Origin: Ipomoea triloba
Lineage: Eukaryota > Streptophyta > Magnoliopsida > Solanales > Convolvulaceae
DNA: 64,000 nucleotides
Direction: 5' to 3'
Assembly (NCBI RefSeq): GCF_003576645.1
Contig: NC_044927.1
Span: forward strand, 11,664,712 to 11,728,711
Below the pieces are notes generated by a model. It saw nothing but the letters and a program-made list of their open reading frames with translations. It did no database searches and was not told where the DNA came from. Position 1 is the first letter of the stretch. Each line of letters begins with the position of its first letter. A program made the position numbers and the translations under genes. Positions 25,760 through 37,109 of the stretch are shown here, one piece after another.

Positions 25760-26340
25760 TATCTGTGACAGACCCCCAACTCTGACCGAAGGATCTCAAA
25801 TCGATTTGCGTCAAGAAGCTTTGTCAGAATGTCCGCTAACTGTTTCTCTGGTTGAATATAGACTAGCTCAATTTCCTTATCTTTGACCAATTCTCATATA
25901 TAATGTCGTATGTCAATGTGCTTAGTCCTTGAGTGTTGTACTGGATTTTTTGAGATATTTATGCCGCTGATGTTGTCACAATAGAGGGTCATTGTTTCCC
26001 ATATTATCCCATAATCCAATAACACTTGTTTCATCCATAGTAGTTGTGTACAACACCTACCAGCTGCAATGTATTCTGCCTTTGTTGTGCTTAAAGAAAT
26101 TGAATTTTGTTTCTTACTCAGTCATGAGACTAAGTTTTTCCCAATGAAGAAACATCCACCAGAGGTACTTTTACGATCACCAATGTTACCTGCCCAGTCA
26201 GCATCACAGTAACCTACAAGGCATATCTCACTATCTTTAGAATACCATAATCCATATTCCACAGTTCCTTTTACATATTTTAGAATTCTCTTGGCTACAA
26301 TCAGATGTGATTCCTTTGGAGCTACTTCGTAGAGGTAGAA
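25760..26340 (-). pseudogene. RNase H of element A
   Basis: Shows CDADWAGNIGDRKSTSGG, FFIGKNLVS, SLSTTKAEYIAAG, TLYCDNISGINISKNPV and a TKHIDIRH block, ending near ILRSELGVCH. Single stops replace conserved Trp or Arg positions. Confidence 0.8.
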
Positions 26341-26434
26341 ATGGGTATTCTAGGGGATTTACACGATTCTAAGTCAAACTCCTTGATTAAGTTCTTGGCA
26401 TACGTCTCTTGTGATATAAAGTATCCATCATATC

Positions 26435-27000
26435 CTTATTACGCTTGAAGACCTAGAAAGTACGTCAGTTGACTAACCATTGACATTTCAAATTCTCTAT
26501 TCATAATCTCTACTAGTTCATCAGTGTATTTCTGACAAGTAGATCCAAAGACTATGCCATCCACATAAATCTGAGCTATTATTATGTGTTTACCAGTAGT
26601 TTTCACAAATATTATTTTGTCCACACTTCCTCGTTTATAACCCTGTCAAAGCAAATATTGTGTCAGTCTTTCATACCATGCTCGTGGAGCTTGTTTCAGA
26701 CCATAGAGAGTTTTCCTCAGTTTGTAGACATGATCTGAATAGATTGGATCCTCAAACCCTTTAGGTGGAGCAACATAGATGTCCTCATGTAGATAACCGT
26801 TTAGGAATGTTGTCTTGACATCCATCTGGAATAGTGTGAAACCTAGTATGTAGGCTATTGCTAGAAGTATTCTGATTGACTCTAGTCTTGCGATAGGTGC
26901 GAATGTCTCATAATAGTCTATCCCATCTATTTGCATATATCTCTTAGCAACAAGTATGGCTTTGTTCTAAGCCACATTCCCAGCTTCATCAGTTTTGTTT
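26435..27000 (-). pseudogene. Reverse transcriptase of element A, catalytic site changed
   Basis: Contains [32 protein letters not shown], and [15 protein letters not shown] with a stop after YLL. The catalytic box is at 26556-26567, where YVDD has become YVDG. The missing second Asp would abolish polymerisation. Confidence 0.85.
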
Positions 27001-27599
27001 TGAAAATCTAGTTAGTTCCAATAATATTCACTACTTCTAGCCTAGGAACTAAGTCACATACATGATTTCTTTCAGACTGACTCAGTTCATCCCTTGATCC
27101 ATAGATCATCTTGAAGTGCCTCTTTCACATTTTTGGGCTCTATCTTCGAAGTATAGCAGGAGAACCCTGCAAGTTCAATCAGATTATTTCTAACTTTACT
27201 CCTTGTCCTTATGCAAGCTAAAGGATCTCCAATGATATTGACGGTGGGATGATTCTTCTTTATTCTGGTTGGAACTTCTCTACCATTCTTGTCAGAGATT
27301 GGTTGAGGTGATTTTTCCTCTGTATCATTATTTTCTGGTGAATCGGCCAATGTTTCAGATCCTTGACCAATAGTTTCTGAGTTATCTGCTGGCTTAGGTA
27401 TGATATTAGCCTTAGAGTGTGAGATATCATCTAAAGTTGTCTAACTGTCATACTCTTTTGGTTCATCGTCAATAATGACATTTACAGACTCCATAATCAC
27501 CTGGGATTTCCTATTATATACTCTAAAAGCTGGAGTATTTGGTGAGTATCCTAAGAATACCCCCTCATCACTTTTAGGTTCAAATTTCCCCCTTTGTTC

Positions 27600-28340
27600 T
27601 CAGTCAGCCAAAATAAAGCACTTAGTACCAAAAACATGAAAGTATTTTAGGTTAGGCTTCTTACCCTTCCAAAGCTCGTATGGTGTTTTGGTTGTGCCTA
27701 GTCTCAAATAGATTCGGTTCACTATGCGACATGCAGTATGTACTGCTTCAGCCCAAAAACGTTGTGGTAAGTGACTAGCATTTAGCATGACACGGGCCAT
27801 CTCCTAAAGGGTTATATTCTTCCATTCGACAATGCCATTCGGTTGGCCAGTGCGTGGGTAGAAAAGTCGTGAGCAATTCCATTTGCTGAGCAAAAGTCTG
27901 AGTAGAGAGAATTCTTGAATTCTCTTCCATGATCACTCCTCAGCCTCAAGACTTTGATAATAGGCTCATCCTTTTTCTTTTTATAGACGAAGGGATAGAT
28001 TTTGAATGCGTCAAAGGCTGCTGACTTTTCCCTTAAGAAGGCTACCCAACAAAATCGTGAAAAGTCATCCACACATACAAATATATATTCTTTTTACCTC
28101 CTATGCTTTCTATCTAAGTTGGTCACATCAGATCAATATGGACCAACTCCAAACATCGCTCAGTCATAATGGCTTTCACAAATTTGTGAGACGCTCTTAT
28201 CTGCTTGCCCATAGCACATGCTCCGCAGAATCCATCATGAGCAACTTTCATCTTAAGTATACCTAGGACAGCTTCAAGTTTGATAAGTCTGTCCATATCT
28301 CGGTAATTCATGTGACCTAGTCGTCTATGCCACAGCTTTG
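27600..28340 (-). pseudogene. Integrase of element A
   Basis: Shows the HHCC zinc domain (WHRRLGHMNYRDMD ... CGACAMGK) at about 28336-28200, ELVHIDLM followed by a stop, then DDFSRFCWVAFLREKSAAF and RSDHGREF, and an E-containing VEWKN block where VERKN is usual. It ends in the conserved LNASHLPQRFWAEAVHTACR region (27800-27600). At least two breaks interrupt the frame. Confidence 0.8.
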
Positions 28341-28344
28341 ATTC

Positions 28345-28709
28345 TTATGATTTTGTCCTGTTACACATGAGATCATTTGTTAAAATATAACAGTTATAAG
28401 ATGATCGAGTACCTTTCATTATTGTGCGATTTGACTTGTCAAGAACATGACACTGATCTTTGTTGAAGCAAACATTCCAGTTTTGGTCACACAGTTGACT
28501 GATACTTATTAGGTTTGCTTTAAGTCCTCGAACCATCAAGACATCTTCCAGATGAGGTAAGCCATGTACATTTAGTGTTCCTTGTCCAACAATCTTTCCT
28601 TTCTTATCATCTCCAAATCTGACAGATCCACTCTGTGAAGTAACCTTACATAGATGACTAGAATTTCCAGTCATATGTCTGGAGCATCCGCTGTCAAAAT
28701 ACCATCAAG
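28345..28709 (-). pseudogene. Protease region of element A
   Basis: Contains WYFDSGCSRHMTGN at about 28705-28665, where DSG is the aspartic protease active site. It is followed by the linker with GLPHLEDVLMVRGLKANLIS. The frame continues to 28345. Confidence 0.75.
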
Positions 28710-30503
28710 ACTCAGTTAAGGCCGTTGAGAGAACAACTATTGGATAACAACCAATGTCTGTCTTTATGACCCATATCTGTCTCTTGAAAGGAGTAATGTA
28801 CTCCAATCGATACTTCTCCTCTCTTTGATCCTTATAGAAGTAGTAACATTCTGGTCGAGTATGCCCTTTTGTGTGATAGTAGTGACAGATTGGATTATAT
28901 TTTCTCAGTCTGACATATCTTCCCTTGTTCTTTGAGTGCAGTGACAGTTGAACTCGGACTTTAGCCATAGTTAAGGTTGAGGCAGTGGTAGTTCCCTTAA
29001 CAAACACTGTATTGGACTTTGATAGTAGACTTTTTCAAATCCTAGTCCAATTCTATTGTTGGATGCCTTTCTGCCAGAGTCTAGAATTTCATCTAGAGTT
29101 GATGTGTTTGCCATCATTTTAATGTTGCGCTTCAGCTCCTCTAGTTCCTTCATCAGCTTACCTTCCCGAGTCCTTATCAGATTGATTAGATCATCTTTCA
29201 TGAGAATGTTTGCACTTAGCTATTTGACTTTGCCCTCGGAATGCTTTAGTTCCTCATTCAGGTTTCTATTGATCTTGACAATGCAAGTTGTTCCCAACTA
29301 GACACAAGTTTGGCATATTCTTATTCTAGTTGAGTGTGCGTTTCTTCAAAATCGTCAGATGACATGTAGTCTTCATCGCCAGAATCAGTTAGTTCCTCAG
29401 CTGAGGTGTGGAATGCTACAAAGTTACCAGTATTTTCATCAGTCATCTGATTAGCATCTCCATCATCTTCATCACTCCATGTGGTAGCAGACATGGATTT
29501 ATTTTTCTTCAAATATGTAGGACATTAAGCTTTAATGTGTTCAAACTCCTCATATTCTCGGCATTGTATAGAACGATTCAGGGATTTAGTCGAGGTTGAT
29601 GGAGTGTTTTTTTGCTTCCCAGACCTAGATGATTGCCCATATTTTGAACCAGTAGGGTAAGATGTATTCTTCTAACTCATTTGATTTCTCTGATTGAGCT
29701 GGTTCCTTCCTCCAATCTAATTTTGACTTCGTCGATTGAAGCCTTCGAGAATCTTTTTGAAGTTTTTTTTTAGAAGCACCAAAAATTCATCATCAAGATC
29801 ATCATTGTCAAACTCATTCTCAAGATCAGCAATGAATGCGACAGATTTTACCTTTTTGATAGGATTAGGGTTTTCATCAGCGGGAACTTGAAGTTAATAA
29901 GTGTGTAGGCTTCCCATCAGTTCACCGACTAATTTCTTTTCCCATCCTTGATTCTCCTGGATGGCTGTCACCTTCATTCGAAATCGATTAGGGAGAGAAC
30001 GCAAGATCTTTTTCATCGCTCGTGACTTAGAGAACGGTTCTCCCAAGATTGAGGCTCGATTCATCAGATCTTGCACACTGCTTTGGAAGTCGGTGATTGA
30101 TTCTTCCTCATTCATTCTTAGTGCTTCAAATTCGGACAACACCATAGGAAGTTTAGACTGTTTAACATCATCTGTTCCTTCAATCTGGTTTACAGGATTT
30201 TCCACGCTTTCTTTGTTTATCGCACAACAGCGACAAAGGTGAAGACGGATTCATGGAGTGAGCCAACAATGGAGTTCAATGCCTTGTTGTTATAATCTAA
30301 TCTATTGATTTCATCTTCAGTCCAGTCAATCTCTGGCTTAATGGTTGTTGTACCATTATCGTTGTTGATCTTTAGAGGTTCTCAGTCGGTGATCACCATA
30401 CGCCAACCCTTGTCCCTTGAGCTTGTAGATAAATCTGCATTCTAACTTTCCAGAACACATAATTTGTGTCATCCAACTCAGGGGGTTTCATGTTACTATC
30501 CAT
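28710..30503 (-). pseudogene. Gag of element A
   Basis: Starts at ATG 30503-30501 with MDSNMKPPELDDTNYVFWKV. It is followed in other frames by the capsid-like block containing LSEFEALRMNEEESITDFQS and ILRSLPNRF (about 30205-29900), an acidic region, a coiled coil (about 29200-29060), and a zinc knuckle at about 28900-28855. The knuckle reads CHYYHTKGHTRPEC, so the second Cys of CX2CX4HX4C is replaced. Frameshifts and stops make it non-functional. Confidence 0.8.
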
Positions 30504-30638
30504 TTGTAAGTCAGAGAACCAAGAATCAGACTACACACAAGCTATGTAATGCAATATGGCAATAATCAGACAAGAATATCAAGAATTATAGCAAAATTTA
30601 AAATTCCCTACGGATCAAGTCACTTTTTAAACTTAAAA

Positions 30639-30650
30639 GCTCTGATACCA
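30639..30650 (-). other. Primer binding site of element A
   Basis: On the minus strand TGGTATCAGAGC, complementary to the 3' end of initiator tRNA-Met, lies two bases after the LTR end (...gaaatttca). This is the usual Copia/Sirevirus arrangement. Confidence 0.9.
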
Positions 30651-30652
30651 AG

Positions 30653-31077
30653 TGAAATTTCACTAATCCTAATATTGTATAAAGTCTAATAAGGTTTCTG
30701 TCTTATCTATACAAAGATTATCTTTTATGATCCTTAATTGTTTTATCGCTCAGATCATGCAAAAGAAGTATAGTTATTAATGCGGAATAAAAATGCAGAA
30801 ACAAAATTGGCACACAATATTGTTTACCCATTTCGATACAACAATATCTACATTTGGGGTATGGTCATCAGTGCGTCCAATCCACTATACTCAACACTCA
30901 AAGTACAGAAGATAAGAGAAACGTTCTCACCCAAGTGATCCCTCACAAGGTATCTACCCAACTGACTTATGGCTATAGTAAATTGCCGAGACGGGAGATC
31001 CGTGCGTCAGAAGTCTAATGAAGTCCCCTTCTTGGAGAGCCACTCTGTCGTTGTCTGTATCGCTGACTCACTCTACG
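30653..31077 (-). repeat. 5' LTR of element A, truncated
   Basis: Homologous to the first part of 16624-17034 (for example ttaatgcggaataaaaatgc and ctcacccaagtgatccctca are shared). Homology stops abruptly near 31077, where gag sequence of another Copia element begins. Confidence 0.85.
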
Positions 31078-31854
31078 CCGTTGCTGTGACACAAACTGAC
31101 CACCACTGGTACGTCCTTCACGCCGGACAGCCATCGCAGACGGACTCACCAAATCACCATCGTCGCAAATAAATTCCTACGAGATTAAAAAGTTAGAGTT
31201 CAGCAAGAGACACCGGTTCTCCCTTGGTGAGCGTCGCAACTAGAGGACGATACTCCGAGTGCAACCCTCTAAAAACATAGAGGTTCTGATCACCCAACCC
31301 AACCGGACGACCAGCCAAAGCGAGATCCTCGATCAGCATCTGCGCACGTCCCAAGTAATCAGCAATGGACGAGTCACCCTGGCGAAGAACTCGCAACTGG
31401 CCAAGGAGACGCAACGTCCGCGCCCTAGTCGACGAACCGAGAATGGACGAGACGAAGACTGACCCACCGCCAAGTGCATCGCCTCTTTAGATATGGACGA
31501 GATGAGTATCGAAAGAATGTCTTGATCTTGTCTAAGCCAGGCACGGAGGGCAACAACAGTAGACGCCGCACTCTCCGCAGCAGCCGGTGTAGACAGCAAC
31601 GGCAAGGCAACAACGGCCGAACAAACAGAGGTGCCGTTAACAAAATCAAGAAGACCTTGTCCACACAAAAACAATAGTAGCTAAGTTCGCCAAAAAAGAT
31701 AGTTGCGAGACTTGAGTTTAATCGACACAAAGTGATGTGCCGAGCTGAGAGAATTGCTAGCCACGATGGGGGTGGGGGAAACGGAGTCAGAAACAGTCCG
31801 CTCGGAAGAGTCTCCGGTAGAGCTGTCCTGTAAACCCGACGTAGGAGCCGCCAT
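31078..31854 (-). pseudogene. Gag of Copia element B, broken
   Basis: ATG at 31854-31852 begins MAAPTSGLQDSSTGDSSERT. It continues VSIKLKSRNYLFWRT, then a stop where a Gln is expected, then LLLFLCGQGLLDFVNGTSVC, and in a shifted frame LLGQLRVLRQGDSSIADYLG and GLHSEYRPLVATLTKGEP (31414-31195). These are the features of Copia gag polyproteins of the UBN2/gag_3 type. It ends at about 31078, where it joins the LTR of element A. The rest of B is absent. Confidence 0.75.
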
Positions 31855-31879
31855 AGCAAAAAGAAAACCCTAAGTCTAC

Positions 31880-32060
31880 TGATACCAGATGAGGATTGAA
31901 TAGTATATCACATTAACCACAAGATTACAAGATATAAACACAAAGGAGAAGAGTCCTAGCATAACACAAATACTAGACTACCTAACACTAACATGTTCCT
32001 GAGAAATATGTGCTTGAGCATACGTTCCCTGTAGGTATATACAAACTTCATTATACAATT
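31880..32060 (-). repeat. PBS and 5' LTR start region of element B (outer end uncertain)
   Basis: Minus strand TGGTATCAG at 31887-31879 precedes the gag, and the LTR ends caatcctca next to it (plus start tgaggattgaatag at 31890). The outer LTR boundary could not be set. Confidence 0.5.
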
Positions 32061-32216
32061 GATTAACAATTAGATTATATAAACTCATATACTGCCTGAA
32101 GGTATATACAAACTTCATCATATACATATCAAGTGAGTTTTTAAATGTATTCCATTATGCTCTCTGGTAAATCTATTTATTTTTTAAAATCTATTTCGTT
32201 GTATAGAATGGTATTT

Positions 32217-32405
32217 TTAAAAGCAAACATATGGAAGGGACTCATTCATCCTTAACCAAAAGTCAAGGGTTCGATCCTTGGCTTTGGGTATAGAGCAGCC
32301 TTAAATCTCCAGGCCAGCTGTCCACCCAATAGAGGTGCCTACAATCCAGCGAGGAGTTAGCCACGGTGTCCGACGGTGGAGACCCTGGGTTACACCCAAA
32401 AAAAT
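32217..32405 (+). mobile_element. tRNA-derived SINE (third type)
   Basis: Flanks AATGGTATTT (32207-32216) and AATGGCATTT (32406-32415). It contains an almost consensus B-box gggttcgatcc and ends in an A-rich tail. The body includes caatagaggtgcctacaatc. Confidence 0.75.
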
Positions 32406-32589
32406 AATGGCATTTAATCGAGATCTGAAGGGTTTCCTTAATTATTAATACATTTTACATGCGTAAAATACCAAATCGAAGCTACATTTGTGCAGCCATT
32501 CGTACTGGTAGTGAAATGACACCGTTTTCATTGAGCGGGAAAACGAAAATTAATTTATTTATTTTACCAAAATGTTGTCGTTTGATTAT

Positions 32590-33190
32590 CGCAAATTTTA
32601 CTGTGGACCGCACATCAAAACGACGTCGTTTTGATTAATGAAAACAAACGGCTGAAATGGCTTCCGTTCCACGCAACTGCAGTTCCCTTTCAACACAACT
32701 ACAGTTCCTTTTCGATATAACTGCAATTTCATTCGACATTATACACTCAAATATGTGAAATTGTTATTCAGTTTCCTTTCAACACAACTACAATTTCTTT
32801 TATAATACACAGCAGTTTACTTTCAACACAACTATCATTTCGACATAATTACAGTTTCATTGGACAATATACACCCGAAAATGTGAAATTGTTATTCAGT
32901 ATCAGTTCAACACAACTGCAATTCCCTTCAACACAACTGCAGTTCCTTTTCGATATAACTGCAGTACCCAAAAATGTGAAACTGTTATTCAATATCAGTT
33001 CAACACAACTGCAATTTCTTTTCGATATAACTGCAGTTTCATTCGATAATATAAAAACAAATGTGAGGCAATATCTTTTATGATCAACTCTAGTATCAAT
33101 TACGGAGCTCCGTTACGACTAACAGTAGCCGTTTCTCCCACTTACTGAAATGGTGTCGTTTTGTGACCATGGTCCACCGTATAACGACTG
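32590..33190. mobile_element. MULE-type MITE (copy 1)
   Basis: Ends CGCAAATTTTACTGTGGACC ... GGTCCACCGTATAACGACTG. Target duplication TTTGATTAT (32581-32589) / TTTTATTAT (33191-33199), 9 bp with one mismatch. Inside are acgacgtcgtttt and many copies of aactgcagttccttttcgat-type words. It is the same family as 63551-63976, in opposite orientation. Confidence 0.8.
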
Positions 33191-33199
33191 TTTTATTAT

Positions 33200-34699
33200 A
33201 GTTAGAGATAAATGTTACTCCATATATACTAGTACTAAAGTTAATATTATGAAAAATTAAATTATAAATAATTTTAGTCAAACTTTATTAATCGAACCAA
33301 ACACATAAATTGGTACGAAAAAGTATATTTTTTTCTCTTGCAGCTACGAGGCCCTTGACAAAATGGCAATCCCCTAAATTATTCTCAAGTAAATGGGGTA
33401 TATGGAAGAATCATCCATCCAAATATAATCACTTTTTAGTTGCCTGCCGGCTGCCACACAACATATGAATATATGATAGCCATTAGCCAACTTTGTACAT
33501 GTTCTGTCAACATGTTTTAATTGTCATATGCCCATAAATATATTCATAATTCCATATATTCATTTCCACTTAGCTCTGATAATACTTCAAAGCAACCCTC
33601 CCCTAAGTCTACCCGTCCTGTACATAACAGAAACAACACTGATTGTCCCAAGACCCTACTTTGACTTGAGACTATGTTTGAAGGGAACCAATCAACAAAC
33701 TAATGGGAGTTAATCTTTGAGGAACTTACCATACACCTAATTAAGAAGCAACACTACAGTGGGATGGCAATTCCATGACTTTGTTCATTCTAAAGTGCAC
33801 TTGTTCTCATGTAATCTCCACATACTGTAGAAAGCAATTCCATGACTTTGTTCACAGAACCAAATCTCATTAAATTTTAGTGATAATATCAGTATCAAAC
33901 TAGCAAACGACATTCTTGTGAATAACAAGTCAGCATCGCCTAACATATCACCAAAAAAACCCAGGTACCCACAGCAGAATATGGAAACAAAAATCATCAT
34001 CCATGCAACATCTGCTGACATGACTAACTGGCTACTTAGTTATTGAGCCTGAAAAATCCAAATGGGAATAGATGGCATAAATGCAACTTCAACACTGAAA
34101 CTTCACCAATCTGCCATGTCTACAAGCTAATTGACAAAACCTTTTGATTCCCAATTGTAGAGGGTTCACCTTTCACAACCCCACAAGCAAATGACACTAT
34201 TAACACCATAGGGTTGGTCAAGACCATACCTCTAATACTACAAAATATTTTGTTTCTATAGAGCAAATACTAATGTATTTCATTTCCAATAGGGTAGGGG
34301 TAGCCGAGACATAAAAATGAGCCCAGAAAACCTTTGGTTTGCAAAACATTTTTCTCAAAGTAAGCAACATTCTTCTCTCTTAAATCACCATAGACATCCA
34401 AATCCATTAATTTTCATACAGCACTAACAATTTCTGCACTTGTACTCCAGCTAAATAATAATCTAAAGCCAGCATGTACTCTCCAAATTATTTGAACCTC
34501 AATTAGTCAAAAGAAAAAACAATGCAGGATAGAAAAGTAAATAAATCATATAAATATCAATCAAGTGAAATTAACAACTGATTCATTCAAGATGAACAAC
34601 AAATGAACATATTCTTGTCACAAACACTGGGTTCAGGGAATACAAATGTAAACAGCTAGAAATCTATAATCATATCATTATTAAGATAATTTCATGTAA
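33200..34699. other. Intergenic, no gene recognised
   Basis: AT-rich, with scattered short frames that show no domain. The right part (about 34560-34699) is likely the 3' UTR side of the ribosomal protein gene. Confidence 0.5.
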
Positions 34700-34984
34700 T
34701 TAGATGAGTTTGAAAGGGAGTGGCCATGGGGTGGACCTGGGGACCTCGACTTTGTCCTTGATGCGTTCAATCTTCTTGTCCTTCTTAGGCCTCGAGTTTC
34801 CGTACGATCCCTTAAACCGCTTCCCTTTCTTTGTCTTCTTGTCCCCTCGACCACACAGGACCGGCGCCTCCACAATCGCCGATGGGCTGCTAGTTGAGGA
34901 CGATAGCGTGGAAAATGCCAGCCGTTGCTCGGTGGCCATCATCATCCGTCTCGCCGCCGTGCTGCACCATTTCACCATCGCCAT
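34700..34984 (-). CDS. Mitochondrial small-subunit ribosomal protein bTHX/S31
   Basis: A 94-residue intact, intronless frame beginning MAMVKWCSTAARRMM. The N-terminal ~45 residues are Ala/Ser/Arg-rich and suit a mitochondrial targeting peptide. The C-terminal half holds the bTHX core CGRGDKKTKKGKRFKGSYGN followed by SRPKKDKKIERIKD and VEVPRSTPWPLPFKLI. The core is shared with plastid S31 (PSRP4), whose version begins CGRGDRKT. The VEVPRSTPWPLP tail is, from memory, that of the mitochondrial paralogue (30S ribosomal protein S31, mitochondrial). The start at 34984 is the first ATG; the frame is open a little further upstream but only through a GTG. The protein is expected to bind the head of the small subunit. 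Confidence 0.85.
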   Translation of the reverse strand: MAMVKWCSTAARRMMMATEQRLAFSTLSSSTSSPSAIVEAPVLCGRGDKKTKKGKRFKGSYGNSRPKKDKKIERIKDKVEVPRSTPWPLPFKLI

Positions 34985-35020
34985 CTCCGGTTCCTCGGCC
35001 CGCTGGTGTTCCACAACCTT

Positions 35021-35028
35021 AAACCCTA
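35021..35028 (-). promoter_or_regulatory. Telo-box upstream of the ribosomal protein gene
   Basis: AAACCCTA lies 37 bp upstream of the ATG. This element is frequent in promoters and leaders of plant translation-apparatus genes. An aaggccc word at about 35094-35100 could be a site II element. Confidence 0.5.
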
Positions 35029-35167
35029 GAATTCCACAGATGCTAAATTCTCAGGCTCTCAGCCTAGAAGGCTAGAACGATTTTGGTTACTCCCAAGGCC
35101 CTGATTTTAGTTTAATTATAAATGCCACCCTATCTTCTCATTTTTTTTTTCATTATTCATCTTCAAT

Positions 35168-35169
<2 letters not shown>

Positions 35170-35212
<43 letters not shown>

Positions 35213-35247
35213 TGTTTATTTTTCATTGAAATTTTAAAAATCATGCT

Positions 35248-35310
<63 letters not shown>
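35170..35310. repeat. (AAT)n and (AT)n microsatellites
   Basis: An (AAT)n run of about 41 bp at 35170-35211 and a (TA)n run of about 56 bp at 35255-35310, in the promoter side of the ribosomal protein gene. Confidence 0.95.
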
Positions 35311-35315
<5 letters not shown>

Positions 35316-35639
35316 TACAATGAACTATCAAAGTATTTTATACTTCTTGATGCAATAATAATACTCCAAACTCAATAAAAATGATTTAGCATCTTAGCTT
35401 ATACCATAAAGATATTTATTTATTGGCAATTAAAAAGACAAGGGAAGGAGGAGTCAAGGAGGGTAATTTCTCCCTCTTCTTTAATACTGTCAAAGTGGGT
35501 CGAACCTAAAGGGCTGACCTGCACCCGTCCCGTCTTGGGGCAGGTTAGGGCTACAAAAAAGATGACCCGCGAAGGAATGGGCCTAACGAGTATAGCCCAC
35601 GACCCGCCATATTTTTTTTAAGAAATAAAAAATATATTT

Positions 35640-35880
35640 ATATATTACACATGAATATAAATATATATTCATGTGTATTGTACACATGAATATATATTTA
35701 TATGCCCGTGACCCGCCATATTTTTAAAAAAAATTTAAAAATATATTTATATATTACACATGAATATAAATATATATTCATGTGTACTATACACATGAAT
35801 ATATATATTTATATTCATGTGTACAAGTACTATACACATGAATATATATTTATATGTACAGTACTGTACACATGAATGGC
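35640..35880. repeat. Palindromic cluster of acacatgaat / attcatgtgt
   Basis: Repeated inverted words (acacatgaatataaatatat and its complement) form several possible hairpins. Flanking GC-rich patches (cccgtcttggggcaggttag at about 35540, and ccatcttggggcaggctagg at about 36850) suggest a larger mobile element around it whose ends I could not define. Confidence 0.5.
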
Positions 35881-36741
35881 AATTTATATCGTGTACTAGG
35901 TGCACAATGTATTGTGCATCCCATACCAAAATGTTAGGAGTATGAGTTATGTGTATTTTATTATGTGTCAATATTCTGTGTATTCTATAAAGACATTCTG
36001 TGTATTCTAGACAACTGTTCTATGTATTCATGTTAGTAACATAGGTTGTGATGTGTTTTTTCATTCGAATGTTTAGGAGGATTAGTTCTCTGTATTTTGT
36101 GTCAATATTCTGTGTATTTTAGGCAACCGTTATATGTATTCATGTTAGTAACATAGGTTGTGATGTGTTTGTGCATTCGAATGTTAGGAGGATGAGTTTT
36201 GTGTATTTTGTGTCAATATTCTGTGTATTCTATGAAGACATTCTGTGTATTTTAGGCAACCTTCTGTGTATTCATGTTAGTAACACAGGTTGTGATGTGT
36301 TTGTGCATTCTGATGTTAGGAGGATGAGTTCTGTATATTTTGTGTCAATATTCTGTATATTCTATCAATACATTCTGTGTATTCTAGACGACTGTTCTGT
36401 GTATTCATGTTAGTAACACAGGCTGTGATGTGTTTGTGCATTCGAATGTTAGGATACACAGAATATAAGCCCAAGTATTATTTCTTATGTTCATTTTTTT
36501 CAAATTTCACAATGTTTAAATATTCACCTTTTGTCATGTGTGTTTTTGTGACCTGATGAACTTGTGTGTCTTTTTTGTTCTTGCTTTTTCGTCATTGTTT
36601 TTGTTGTTGTTCAAATTACAGTTATATTTTATTTCTTTTTTTTTTAAAAAAAACTATAATGAGGTCCGTACAATACGGTGTCGTTTCAGATCAGGGTCCA
36701 CAATGCATTGTGCTGGACTCTGGTCCACAGTATAACGATCC
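35878..36741. mobile_element. MULE-type MITE with internal minisatellite
   Basis: Perfect 9-bp target duplication CACATGAAT (35869-35877 and 36742-36750). The left end has atcgtgtactaggtgcacaa and the right end gactctggtccacagtataa, with cggtgtcgtttc inside, as in its relatives. Between about 35940 and 36450 lie four diverged copies of a ~130-bp unit containing ttctgtgtattc and tgttagtaacataggttgtg. Confidence 0.8.
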
Positions 36742-36779
36742 CACATGAATATATATTCATGTTTACACTACTGTACACA

Positions 36780-36781
36780 AT

Positions 36782-36812
<31 letters not shown>
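36780..36812. repeat. (AAT)n microsatellite
   Basis: About nine AAT triplets after the right flank of the MULE-type MITE. Confidence 0.9.
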
Positions 36813-37109
36813 AAAAGAGCAAAACCAAAAGTCCGCGGGCCTGCCAACCATCTTGGGGCAGGCTAGGATTGTATGAATCCTAACCCGCGGGCTTAATAGA
36901 CCGGCCCATAAAAATCTGCCAAAAATTAAGCTTGTGGTGAGGTGGACTTTTAATCCAACATACCAAAAACACTAAAATCAGTGATAAATTAATAAATTAT
37001 ACACAGTCAACACTTAATACCCTCTCGATTGAACCCGTCACACAAGATTTTTCTAATATACGGAGTAATTTATATGTCTTGTGTGACTTGTAGGCAATTA
37101 CACAATATC

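Noticed and set aside
31425..31859. 144-codon minus-strand frame rich in Leu/Arg/Cys
   Set aside because: It is a shifted frame over the Copia gag, whose own frame shows recognisable gag sequence.
35116..35331. Poly-Ile/Tyr frame
   Set aside because: Encoded by the (AAT)n and (AT)n microsatellites.
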